A stretch of DNA of 64,000 bases. Source: Nocardioides zhouii. GTDB lineage: Bacteria; Actinomycetota; Actinomycetes; Propionibacteriales; Nocardioidaceae. Position 1 is the first letter of the stretch, and every line of letters starts with the position of its first letter. The stretch spans positions 62,001 through 126,000 of the forward strand of contig NZ_SDWV01000008.1 of NCBI RefSeq assembly GCF_004137345.1. Reading direction: 5' to 3'. Both the position numbers and the translations under genes were made by a program. The notes under the pieces were generated by a model, which worked only from the letters and a program-made list of their open reading frames with translations, did not search any database and was not told the DNA's origin. Shown here piece by piece: positions 15,584-23,447 of this stretch.

Positions 15584-16459
15584 GTGCGTCCCCTGCCCGC
15601 GTTGATCGCCACGTGCGTCGTGCTCTCGGGCTGCGCAGCGGGGTCTTCGGGCGAGGACCCCGCTGTCGCGTCGCCGAGCTCGTCCACCTCCGAGAGGACG
15701 GCCGAGCCCGCGGTCGACCCCGCTGCCCCGGTGGCCGACCTCCACGTCGAGTGCGACGGTGAGGCTGGTCCGACCGTGGTGCTGGTCGCCGGCCTCGGCA
15801 CGTCGGGCGACGCGTTCAGCGACCTGCAGGACGAGCTCGCCGGGACCGCGCGTACGTGCTTCTACGACCGGGCCGGCATCGGTGACAGCGCGCCACTCGA
15901 TGACGCGGCGCCGGACCCGTCGCCCGGCTCCGCGGCCGCCGACCTGCGCGCCACGCTGGAGGCCGAGGACATCGAGCCGCCGTACGTCCTCCTCGGCTGG
16001 TCGTACGGCGGTCTGGTCGCGCAGGCGTACGCCGCGGACTTCCCTGACGACCTCGCCGGCCTCGTGCTGGAGGACCCCTCGGTCCGTGAGCAGTTCACCG
16101 ACGCGACCCTGGACAACCCCGACATCGACTGGTCGGAGGGAGGCCGCGACGTGGACCGGGACGCCCTCGTGCGCCAGCTCGCCGGCCTCGACCTCGGCGA
16201 CCTCCCGGTCACGGTGCTGAGCCAGGACCTCGACGAGCCCTGGATCGAGGCCTGGTGGGTCACCCACGACCGGCTCGCCCGGGCGACGACCGACGGCGTG
16301 CACGCGATCGGCCTCGGCTCCGGCCACGCGATGCACGAGGACGCGCCGCGACTGGTCGCGCGCGCGGTGGTGGCGACGTGGACGGCGGCGGAGGCGGGCA
16401 CCCCGCTCCCCGGCTGTCGCGAGGTGTTCCGTGGCGTACGGGTGCGTTGCCGGGTGTAG
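15584..16459 (+). CDS. Alpha/beta-hydrolase lipoprotein
   Basis: A 291-residue exported lipoprotein: signal peptide ending in lipobox VLSGC (Cys17), a Ser/Pro/Glu-rich linker (18-50), then an alpha/beta-hydrolase domain with oxyanion region LVAGLGTSG, nucleophile elbow GWSYGG (Ser140), a likely acidic residue in LSQDLDEP and a C-terminal histidine in GSGHAMHED. It probably hydrolyses an ester or amide outside the membrane; the substrate is unknown. The GTG start gives the signal peptide directly, and a CACACT box lies 6 nt upstream, matching the spacing seen at other leaderless genes. It begins 25 bp after the DUF2383 gene. Confidence 0.86.
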   Translation: MRPLPALIATCVVLSGCAAGSSGEDPAVASPSSSTSERTAEPAVDPAAPVADLHVECDGEAGPTVVLVAGLGTSGDAFSDLQDELAGTARTCFYDRAGIGDSAPLDDAAPDPSPGSAAADLRATLEAEDIEPPYVLLGWSYGGLVAQAYAADFPDDLAGLVLEDPSVREQFTDATLDNPDIDWSEGGRDVDRDALVRQLAGLDLGDLPVTVLSQDLDEPWIEAWWVTHDRLARATTDGVHAIGLGSGHAMHEDAPRLVARAVVATWTAAEAGTPLPGCREVFRGVRVRCRV

Positions 16460-16498
16460 TCCGCCGCCGTTGTCGGACGCGTGTGCTGTGATCCGCCC

Positions 16499-16781
16499 AT
16501 GGTGAGAGTCGTGGTCGGCGCGCTGGTCCGCGACGGACGGGTCCTGCTGGTGCACCGGAGACCGGACAAGCGGGCCTACCCCGACGTCTGGGACCTGGCG
16601 GGTGGCGTCATGGAGGCCGGCGATCCTGAGCGCCTGGCTGGTCCCGGAGTGGGCGGGCACCCCGACCAACGTCGCTCCCGAGGAGCACGACGACCTCGGC
16701 TGGTTCGACCTCGACGAGCTGCCTCCGCCGGCGCACGAGGGCGTACGCGCGGCGCTGGTGGAGGCCATGCGAGGCCGCTAA
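16499..16781 (+). pseudogene. NUDIX hydrolase remnant lacking the Nudix box
   Basis: The N-terminal part MVRVVVGALVRDGRVLLVHRR...WDLAGGVMEAGD is a clear start of a NUDIX hydrolase. From about 16626 a different frame reads LSAWLVPEWAG...HDDLGWFDLDELPPPAHEG to a TAA stop, the typical C-terminal part of the same family. Between them the family should have about 50 residues including the catalytic GX5EX7REUXEEXGU box. Here the two halves join directly and out of frame near 16612-16626. Start and stop are in different frames (16499 versus 16779). A deletion of roughly 150 bp with a frameshift therefore explains the gene, and no catalytic activity is possible. Its 3' end abuts the pyruvate carboxylase stop codon. 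Confidence 0.85.
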
Positions 16782-19700
16782 CCGATCACCAGCACCAGGT
16801 CGCCGCCCTCGACACCCTGGGTGGAGCGGATCGCGAGGCGGCTGACCGTGCCGGCGACGGGGGCCGTGATCGAGGCCTCCATCTTCATCGCCTCGATGGT
16901 CGCGACGGTCTGCCCGGCCTCGACCGCGTCGCCCTCGGCGACGGTCACGGTCACTGCACCGTCGTACGGCGCCGCGACGTGGCCGGTGGCCTTCGGGTCT
17001 GCCTTCTCGGCCGAGGCGACGTCGGCGGCGACGCTGCGGTCGCGCACCTGCACCGGGCGGAGCTGGCCGTCGATCGTGGCCATCACGTTGCGGAAGCCGC
17101 GCTCGTCGGGCTCGCTGATCGCCTCGAGTCCGTAGAGCACCGTCTTGCCCTCGCGCAGCTCCACGGGGTGCTCGCCGCCGCGGCGCAGGCCGTAGAGGTA
17201 GTCGATGGTCGGCAGCACGGACAGGTCGCCGTGGAGCGCCCGCGACTCGACGAAGGCGGCGGTGGGTCCGGGGAACAGCAGCTCGTTGAGCGTCGTCCGC
17301 CGGTCGGAGGCCAGCCCCGCCTGCTGCTCGGGAGTCAGGCTGGCGGCCGGCTGCTTCCACGTACGCCCGGCCAGCGCCTTGGTGCGGAACGGCTCGGGCC
17401 AGCCGCCGGGCGGGTCACCGAGCTCGCCGTTGAGGAAGCCGACGACCGAGTCGGGGACGTCGTACGACGCCGGGTCGGCCTCGAAGGCTGCCGGGTCGGC
17501 CCCGGCCGCGACGAGCGCGAGGGCCAGGTCGCCGACGACCTTGGACGAGGGGGTCACCTTGACGACGTTGCCGAGGATGTCGTTGGCGGCGGCGTACATG
17601 TCCTCCACCTGCTCGAACTTCTCGCCGAGGCCGAGCGCGATCGCCTGCTGGCGCAGGTTGGAGAGCTGGCCGCCGGGGATCTCGTGGCGGTAGACCCGAC
17701 CGGTCGGGGCCGGCAGGCCGGACTCGAAGGGCGCGTAGACCCGACGGGTGGCCTCCCAGTAGGGCTCGAGCGCGTTGACGGCGGCGAGCGAGAGACCGGT
17801 CTCGCGCGCGGAGTGGTCGGTGGCCGAGACCAGCGCCGAGAGGGCCGGCTGCGACGTGGTGCCCGCCATCGCCGCGCAGGCCGCGTCGACGGCGTCGACG
17901 CCGGCATCGATCGCGGCGACCAGCGTCGCGAGCTGGCCGCCAGGGGTGTCATGGGTGTGGAGGTGGACGGGGAGGTCGAAGCGCTCGCGCAGCGCGGTGA
18001 CCAGGGTGCGCGCCGCGGGTGCGCGCAGGAGGCCGGCCATGTCCTTGATCGCCAGCACGTGGGCGCCTGCGTCGACGATCTGCTCGGCGAGGCGGAGGTA
18101 GTAGTCGAGCGTGTAGAGCCGCTCGCCGGGGGACGAGAGGTCGCCGGTGTAGCAGAGCGCCACCTCGGCCACGGACGTCCCGGTGGCGCGCACCGCGTCG
18201 ATGGCGGGGCGCATCTGCGAGACGTCGTTGAGCGCGTCGAAGATGCGGAAGACGTCGATGCCGGTCTCGGCGGCCTCGTGCACGAAGGCCTCGGTGACCT
18301 CGGTCGGGTACGGCGTGTAGCCGACGGTGTTGCGTCCGCGCAGCAGCATCTGCAGCCCGATGTTGGGGATCGCCTCGCGCAGCGCGGCCAGCCGCTCCCA
18401 CGGGTCCTCGGCGAGGAAGCGCAACGCGACGTCGTACGTCGCCCCGCCCCAGCACTCGACCGACCACAGCTCCGGCGTGGTGCGCGCGACGTGGTCAGCG
18501 GCGGCGAGCAGGTCGCGGGAGCGTACGCGGGTCGCGAGGAGCGACTGGTGCGCGTCGCGGAAGGTCGTGTCGGTGACCGCGACCCGGTCCTGGGCGCGCA
18601 GCCGGCGGGCGAACTCCTCGGGCCCGACCTCGCGCAGCAGCTGGCGGGTGCCGGCGGGCACGGGCTTCGAGCGGTCGAGCGTCGGCAGCTTGCTGGTCGG
18701 CGACACCGTGACGGGCGCCGCGCCGTGCGGCTGGTTCACCGTGACGTCGGCGAGGTAGGTCAGCAGGCGCGAGGCACGGTCGCCGCCGACCTGGGCCTTG
18801 AGCAGCTGGGGGTGGTCCTCGATGAACGAGGTGGTCACGCCGCCGGCGGCGAAGTCGGGGTCGGCCAGCACGGCCTGGAGGAAGGCGACGTTGGTGGAGA
18901 CCCCGCGGATGCGGAACTCCAGCAGCGCGCGACGCGCCTTCTGCACGGCCGACTCGAAGGTGCGGCCGCGACAGGTGAGCTTGGCCAGCATCGAGTCGAA
19001 GTGGGGGCTGATCTCCGCACCGGCGTACGTCGTGCCGCCGTCGAGGCGGACGCCCGGACCGCCGGGGGAGCGGTAGGTCGTGATCTTCCCGGTGTCGGGG
19101 CGGAAGCCGTTGGACGGGTCCTCCGTCGTGATGCGGCACTGGAGCGCGAAGCCGCGCGGGTGCACCACGTCCTGGGTGAGGCCGAGGTCGGCGAGCGTGG
19201 CGCCGGCCGCGATCAGCATCTGCGACTGCACGAGGTCGACCGAGGTGACCTCCTCGGTCACGGTGTGCTCGACCTGGATGCGCGGGTTCATCTCGATGAA
19301 GACGTAGCGCCCGTGGGGGTCGAGGAGGAACTCGACGGTGCCGGCGTTCTTGTAGCCGATCTCGCGGGCGAAGCGCACCGCGTCGGCGCACATCCGGTCC
19401 CGGATCTCGGGGTCGAGGCCCGGTGCCGGGGCGATCTCGACGACCTTCTGGTGGCGGCGCTGCACCGAGCAGTCGCGCTCGTGCAGGTGGATCACGCCGC
19501 CCTCGGAGCCGGTGCCGTCGGAGAGGATCTGCACCTCGATGTGGCGCGGGTCGACCACGGCCTGCTCGATGAAGACGGTGGGGTCGCCGAAGGCGCCCTC
19601 GGCCTCGCGCATGCAGGTCTCGATCGCCTCGCGCAGGTCGGCCCGGTCGTCCACCTTCCGCATCCCGCGGCCGCCGCCGCCGGCGACCGCCTTGACGAAC

Positions 19701-20164
19701 AGGGGCGCATCGATCGACTCCGCCGCGAGGAGCAGCGCCTCGACGTCGGTCGACGGGTCCACCGACTGGAGCACCGGCACCCCGGCGGCCTTGGCTGCGG
19801 CGATCGCGCGGGCCTTGTTGCCGGTGAGGGTGAGCACCTCGGCGCTGGGGCCGATGAAGGTGATCCCGGCGGCGGCGCACGCCTCGGCCAGGGCGGGGTT
19901 CTCCGACAGGAAGCCGTAGCCGGGGTAGACCGCGTCGGCACCGCACTGCACGGCGACCGCGACGATCGCGTCGGGATCGAGGTAGGCCCGGACCGGGTGT
20001 CCGACCTCGCCGATCTCGTAGGCCTCCTCGGCCTTCATCCGGTGCTCGGACCAGCGGTCCTCGTACGGGAAGACGGCGACGGTCTTCGAGCCGATCTCGC
20101 GCGCGGCTCGGAGCGCCCTGACTGCGATCTCACCACGGTTGGCGATGAGGACCTTGGAGAACAT
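16778..20164 (-). CDS. pyc: Pyruvate carboxylase
   Basis: An 1128-residue, full-length pyruvate carboxylase, which makes oxaloacetate from pyruvate, bicarbonate and ATP. Domains in order: biotin carboxylase (about 1-450; GGGGRGMR, ERDCSVQRRHQK, EMNPRIQVEHTVTEE), carboxyltransferase (about 530-800; DTTFRDAHQSLLATRVR, WGGATYD, the zinc-site HLHTHDT), the PYC-specific linker, and a C-terminal biotinyl domain with the target lysine in EAMKM (Lys1094). The ATG follows a TAGCGT box by 6 nt (leaderless). It is convergent with the NUDIX remnant and stands alone. The biotin protein ligase that would modify it is also in this window. Confidence 0.97.
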   Translation of the reverse strand: MFSKVLIANRGEIAVRALRAAREIGSKTVAVFPYEDRWSEHRMKAEEAYEIGEVGHPVRAYLDPDAIVAVAVQCGADAVYPGYGFLSENPALAEACAAAGITFIGPSAEVLTLTGNKARAIAAAKAAGVPVLQSVDPSTDVEALLLAAESIDAPLFVKAVAGGGGRGMRKVDDRADLREAIETCMREAEGAFGDPTVFIEQAVVDPRHIEVQILSDGTGSEGGVIHLHERDCSVQRRHQKVVEIAPAPGLDPEIRDRMCADAVRFAREIGYKNAGTVEFLLDPHGRYVFIEMNPRIQVEHTVTEEVTSVDLVQSQMLIAAGATLADLGLTQDVVHPRGFALQCRITTEDPSNGFRPDTGKITTYRSPGGPGVRLDGGTTYAGAEISPHFDSMLAKLTCRGRTFESAVQKARRALLEFRIRGVSTNVAFLQAVLADPDFAAGGVTTSFIEDHPQLLKAQVGGDRASRLLTYLADVTVNQPHGAAPVTVSPTSKLPTLDRSKPVPAGTRQLLREVGPEEFARRLRAQDRVAVTDTTFRDAHQSLLATRVRSRDLLAAADHVARTTPELWSVECWGGATYDVALRFLAEDPWERLAALREAIPNIGLQMLLRGRNTVGYTPYPTEVTEAFVHEAAETGIDVFRIFDALNDVSQMRPAIDAVRATGTSVAEVALCYTGDLSSPGERLYTLDYYLRLAEQIVDAGAHVLAIKDMAGLLRAPAARTLVTALRERFDLPVHLHTHDTPGGQLATLVAAIDAGVDAVDAACAAMAGTTSQPALSALVSATDHSARETGLSLAAVNALEPYWEATRRVYAPFESGLPAPTGRVYRHEIPGGQLSNLRQQAIALGLGEKFEQVEDMYAAANDILGNVVKVTPSSKVVGDLALALVAAGADPAAFEADPASYDVPDSVVGFLNGELGDPPGGWPEPFRTKALAGRTWKQPAASLTPEQQAGLASDRRTTLNELLFPGPTAAFVESRALHGDLSVLPTIDYLYGLRRGGEHPVELREGKTVLYGLEAISEPDERGFRNVMATIDGQLRPVQVRDRSVAADVASAEKADPKATGHVAAPYDGAVTVTVAEGDAVEAGQTVATIEAMKMEASITAPVAGTVSRLAIRSTQGVEGGDLVLVIG

Positions 20165-20218
20165 GGGCGCACGCTATCGAGTGACGCGTGTGACGTGGGT
20201 TACTCGTCCGTACGCCGG

Positions 20219-21160
20219 TCAGGCCGCGGCCCGCTCCCGGCTCCGCCACCAGGCGACCGTCGGGGCCATGCCGTCGGTCAGCGGGGTCGGCGCGAGGCCC
20301 AGCAGCCGCTCGCTGGCGGACGAGTCCATCACGAACGGCCGGGAGAACATGTACGACGTCTCGGCCAGCTCGCGCATCTCGCGGGAGACGAGTCCCATCC
20401 CGCGCAGCACCGGCACGGGGATCGCCGACGTACGCGGGGTCGGGACGCTGCCCGCCACTGCGACCAGCTCCACCAGCTGGCGCTGGGTGACGGCTGGCGC
20501 GGTGGGTGCGTGGAGGAACGAGTTCCAGAGGTCCTCGCGACCGGCGGCGGTGATCATCGCGGCCGCCAGGTCGGGGACGTAGGTGAAGGAGTGCGGCTGG
20601 TCCAGGCTGGCCAGGACGCGCATCGTGCGCCCGGCGAGCACCGTCGGCACCAGGCGCTCGCCGGCGTGGGCGTTGAGCACCAGCGGCCCGTAGAAGTCCG
20701 AGGCCGCCACGCTGACCGTCGCGGTGGGGGACGTCTCGCGCTGGGCCAGCAGCTCGGTGCGTACGCCGAGCTTGCCGCCGGTCGCCGTGCGCGGTGTCTC
20801 CTCGGTGATCACGGCGTCGACCGGACCGTAGGAGTAGAGGCTCTCGGGGAAGACCACGACCGCACCGACGCGTCCGGCGGCCTCGAGCACGACACGCTCG
20901 GCCAGCGGCAGCTCGGCGCGCCAGACCCTCGCGTCGTACGCCGAGCCGTGGATGCAGTGGTGGACGGCGACCGCGCCGGCGAAGGCCTCGGCGAGCGCGT
21001 CGGGCTGCGAGACGTCCACGCGGCGGCGCTCGATCGACGGGTGGACGGGGCCGCTCCCCGATCGGGTGAGCAGGCGGACCTGCTCGCCTGCGTCGGCGAG
21101 CTGCTGGGCGACGGTCGAGCCGACGGGGCCGGCTCCGGTGACGACGTGGACGGTGCTCAT
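20219..21160 (-). CDS. NAD-dependent epimerase/dehydratase-like (atypical SDR) protein
   Basis: A 313-residue Rossmann-fold protein of the atypical/extended SDR group. The N-terminal dinucleotide motif is TGAGPVGS (8-15), followed by an acidic/basic loop (LLTRSG) that suggests NADP(H). The ESLYSYGPVD segment lies where the catalytic Tyr usually is, but a clean YxxxK is not seen, so catalysis is uncertain; it may act as a reductase or NmrA-like sensor. An AGAGG ribosome site precedes the ATG. It is divergent from a TetR regulator, and two copies of the operator AGAGCAGTGCTCT lie in the shared promoter region, so it is probably repressed by that TetR protein. Confidence 0.82.
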   Translation of the reverse strand: MSTVHVVTGAGPVGSTVAQQLADAGEQVRLLTRSGSGPVHPSIERRRVDVSQPDALAEAFAGAVAVHHCIHGSAYDARVWRAELPLAERVVLEAAGRVGAVVVFPESLYSYGPVDAVITEETPRTATGGKLGVRTELLAQRETSPTATVSVAASDFYGPLVLNAHAGERLVPTVLAGRTMRVLASLDQPHSFTYVPDLAAAMITAAGREDLWNSFLHAPTAPAVTQRQLVELVAVAGSVPTPRTSAIPVPVLRGMGLVSREMRELAETSYMFSRPFVMDSSASERLLGLAPTPLTDGMAPTVAWWRSRERAAA

Positions 21161-21188
21161 GGTGGGTTCCTCTGGTGGTGGATGGATG

Positions 21189-21205
21189 CGAGAGCAGTGC
21201 TCTCG
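21189..21205. promoter_or_regulatory. TetR operator, copy 1 (perfect 8-1-8 palindrome)
   Basis: CGAGAGCA-G-TGCTCTCG is a perfect inverted repeat 30 bp upstream of the epimerase start. Its core AGAGCAGTGCTCT recurs 51 bp away. The position suits a repressor site over the epimerase promoter. Confidence 0.85.
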
Positions 21206-21241
21206 TTTCGTCCATGATGCATCGCTGCATGCGCAAATGCA

Positions 21242-21256
21242 AGAGCAGTGCTCTCG
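21242..21256. promoter_or_regulatory. TetR operator, copy 2
   Basis: AGAGCAGTGCTCTCG repeats the core of copy 1 on the same DNA face only approximately (centre-to-centre 51 bp, about five helical turns). It lies about 40 bp before the tetR start and so can serve autoregulation. Confidence 0.83.
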
Positions 21257-21262
21257 TTCGAT

Positions 21263-21280
21263 ACATGTGCTCGCACATGT
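21263..21280. promoter_or_regulatory. Third dyad in the epimerase/TetR intergenic region
   Basis: ACATGTG-CTCG-CACATGT is a perfect 7-4-7 inverted repeat directly before the tetR -10-like box CAGGAT (21283-21288). It differs from the AGAGCA operators, so a second regulator or an RNA hairpin is possible. The tetR ATG is 6 nt after the -10. Confidence 0.6.
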
Positions 21281-21294
21281 GACAGGATCAACCC

Positions 21295-21993
21295 ATGGAC
21301 ACGAGCACGCCACGCGCCCGGGCACGCGAGCAGACGATGCGCGACGTCGTCCGCATCGGTCGCGAGCACCTGGCCACCGAGGGCGCGGCAGCCTTGTCGC
21401 TGCGCGCGGTCGCGCGGGACCTGGGCGTGGTCTCGTCCGCGGTCTACCGCTACGTCGCGAGCCGCGACGAGCTGCTCACGCTCCTCGTGATCGACGGCTA
21501 CGACGAGCTCGGCGACGCCGTCGACTCCGCCCTGGAGCGGGTCGATACGGGTGACCATGCCGGTCGGATGGCTGCCATCGGTCGGGCCGTGCGCGCGTGG
21601 GCACTGGCCGAGCCGGCGACGTACGCCCTGCTCTTCGGCAGCCCGGTGCCGGGCTACGAGGCTCCCGCCGAGCGGACGACCGGCCCCGGCATCCGGGTGG
21701 CCGCCCGGCTGGTCGAGGTGTTGCAGGACGCCTGGGACGCCGGGGCGATCACGGTGTCCGAGGCCCCGGTGACCCCCCGCCGTCTCTCACGAGACGTCGC
21801 GCGCATCCGGCGGGAGATGGGCGTGACCGTGCCGGACGCGCTGGTCGCCCGCGGGATGTTCGCGTGGGCCGCCCTCTTCGGGTGCGTGACCTGGGAGGTG
21901 TTCGGCCAGTACGGCCCGGACACCTTCAGCCAGCCCGGCGACCTCTTCGAGCACCACCTCGAGGCGCTCGCGGAGGCTGTGGGACTGGGCTGA
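21295..21993 (+). CDS. TetR/AcrR family transcriptional regulator
   Basis: A 232-residue TetR-family repressor. The N-terminal helix-turn-helix (about 14-60) reads ALSLRAVARDLGVVSSAVYRYVASRDELLTLL. The C-terminal ligand domain includes AWALAEPATYALLFGSPVPGYEAP, a segment typical of the WHG/TetR_C_13-type subgroup. It should bind the paired AGAGCAGTGCTCT operators in the 134-bp region shared with the divergent epimerase gene and respond to a small hydrophobic ligand that may be a substrate of that enzyme. The ATG lies 6 nt after CAGGAT and lacks a Shine-Dalgarno sequence, so it is probably leaderless. Confidence 0.93.
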   Translation: MDTSTPRARAREQTMRDVVRIGREHLATEGAAALSLRAVARDLGVVSSAVYRYVASRDELLTLLVIDGYDELGDAVDSALERVDTGDHAGRMAAIGRAVRAWALAEPATYALLFGSPVPGYEAPAERTTGPGIRVAARLVEVLQDAWDAGAITVSEAPVTPRRLSRDVARIRREMGVTVPDALVARGMFAWAALFGCVTWEVFGQYGPDTFSQPGDLFEHHLEALAEAVGLG

Positions 21994-21996
21994 CCG

Positions 21997-22374
21997 TCAG
22001 GCCGGCACGCGCAGGCTCCGTGTCAGGGCGGGGACCATGACTGCCGCGGCCACGAGGTGCAGGACGATCAGCGTCGCTGTGGTCGCTGCTTCCTCCCCCC
22101 AGAGCAGCGGCGGGACCAGGGACAGGGCCGTCAGGCCCACGGCGATCCGCACGAACAGGTCGGCCGGCCGCCCGGCCCAGCGCAGGAGCGCGGCCGCGAG
22201 CACCACGCCGACGAGCGAGAAGACGCCGGTCACGAAGGCGACCCCCGACACCGGGAGCTCGCCGCCGTCCACCACGAGGTCGACGCCCGAGGCACGGGCC
22301 ACCGCGGCGACGACGCCGGTGGCAACCATCGCAGCGAGGATGGCGAGGAGCCCGGTGCGCGCGAGCCGGATCAC
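21997..22374 (-). CDS. Four-TM membrane protein (DUF6069-like)
   Basis: A 125-residue integral membrane protein with four predicted helices: LLAILAAMVATGVVAAVARASG, VSGVAFVTGVFSLVGVVLAAALL, FVRIAVGLTALSLVPPLLW and TLIVLHLVAAAVMVPAL. The last carries the His of a typical DUF6069 C-terminal helix. The GTG start overlaps the ECF sigma factor's stop (GTGA), so the two are coupled. Small membrane proteins encoded after ECF sigma factors can be anti-sigma factors or targets; no zinc-binding anti-sigma motif (HxxxCxxC) is present, which argues against the classical anti-sigma type. It converges on the TetR gene (3 bp apart). Confidence 0.75.
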   Translation of the reverse strand: MIRLARTGLLAILAAMVATGVVAAVARASGVDLVVDGGELPVSGVAFVTGVFSLVGVVLAAALLRWAGRPADLFVRIAVGLTALSLVPPLLWGEEAATTATLIVLHLVAAAVMVPALTRSLRVPA

Positions 22375-23372
22375 CGGGCACCGTCCTCGGGGAGGCGTGC
22401 CGGCAGGCCGAGGTGCGGGAACTGCTCGGGGCCGAAGATCGTGACCTCGGTGATCGACCTGTCGCTCACGCGCAGCACGTCGAGGGCCAGCGGCAGGTAC
22501 GCCGACTCCTGCTCGTGCCACACGTAGTAGCCGACCGCCGGCTGCCGGTTCACCGAGATCGGGACGCCGCGCAGGCCGGTCATCTCGGGGTAGCCGCCCT
22601 CGATCCAGTCCGCCAGGACGGCGTCGCGGCCGATCGTCAGGCCCTGGACCGGCGGCATCGCGAACCGCACGTCGTCGCGGAGCATGGTGGCGATCGTGTC
22701 GATGTCGGTGGCCACGCTGGCCTCGGTGAACCGTCGTACGAGCTCGCGGTTGTCGGCGTCGTCGTCGCCACCGGTCCACTCCTGGCGCTCGGCGGGCAGG
22801 TGCTCGCGCATGCCGGCGCGGGCCCGCTGGAGCGCGCTGTTGACCGAGTTGACGGAGTCGCCGAGCAGGTCGGCGACGTCCTTCGCGGGCCAGCCGACGA
22901 CGTCGCGCAGGATGAGTGCGGCGCGTGGGCGGGGAGCGAGGTGCTGCACCGCGACGACGTACGCCAGCTCGATGGTCTCCCGTGCGAGGGCGGCCGCCTC
23001 CGGCTCGTCGGCGTCATCGGCCGTCAGCTCGTCGAGGAGCCGGTCGGGGTAGGGCTGCAGCCACAGCACCTCGCCGCCGGTCGCGGGCTCCGGGCGCCGC
23101 TTCGCGAGCATGTCGAGGCAGGCGTTGGTAGCGATCCGGTAGAGCCACGCGCGGAACGTCGAGCGCCCCTCGAAGGTCTCCCGGCGCCGCCAGGCGCGGA
23201 GGAACGTGTCCTGCACGGCGTCCTCGGCGTCCTGGAACGACCCGAGCATCCGGTAGCAGTGGACGTGGAGCTCGCGGCGGTGCCGCTCGGCGAGCGCCGT
23301 GAACCCGGCCTCGTCCGTCGCACCCAGCTCGCTCACGCCCGGCTCCTTCTCCCTGCTCAGCACTGCACTCAT
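22371..23372 (-). CDS. ECF sigma factor with C-terminal SnoaL-like domain (SigG type)
   Basis: A 333-residue extracytoplasmic-function sigma factor. Region 2 is RELHVHCYRMLGSFQDAEDAVQDTFLRAWRR (about 32-62), the linker contains the WLQPYPD signature of the SigG group, and region 4 includes PRPRAALILRDVVGWPAKDVADLLGDSVNSVNSALQRAR. A C-terminal SnoaL-like domain (about 210-325) replaces the usual separate anti-sigma factor; in related groups this domain modulates activity directly. A GGAGGATG ribosome site precedes the ATG; a GTG 12 codons in is an alternative. It is coupled by a 4-nt overlap to a small membrane protein. Mycobacterial SigG is linked to DNA damage; the stimulus here is unknown. 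Confidence 0.9.
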   Translation of the reverse strand: MSAVLSREKEPGVSELGATDEAGFTALAERHRRELHVHCYRMLGSFQDAEDAVQDTFLRAWRRRETFEGRSTFRAWLYRIATNACLDMLAKRRPEPATGGEVLWLQPYPDRLLDELTADDADEPEAAALARETIELAYVVAVQHLAPRPRAALILRDVVGWPAKDVADLLGDSVNSVNSALQRARAGMREHLPAERQEWTGGDDDADNRELVRRFTEASVATDIDTIATMLRDDVRFAMPPVQGLTIGRDAVLADWIEGGYPEMTGLRGVPISVNRQPAVGYYVWHEQESAYLPLALDVLRVSDRSITEVTIFGPEQFPHLGLPARLPEDGAR

Positions 23373-23447
23373 CGCACATCCTCCGTCGTGGTGTCGTCTT
23401 CTTGCACGTATGACCGCGGAGGGCCGCAGAACTCATCACGCCGCGGG

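Noticed and set aside
16481..21217. A 1578-codon open frame on the plus strand
   Set aside because: It lies almost wholly antisense to pyruvate carboxylase and an epimerase and has Arg/Gly/Val-rich composition expected of a shadow frame in very high-GC DNA. Only its first part coincides with a real gene, the NUDIX remnant.
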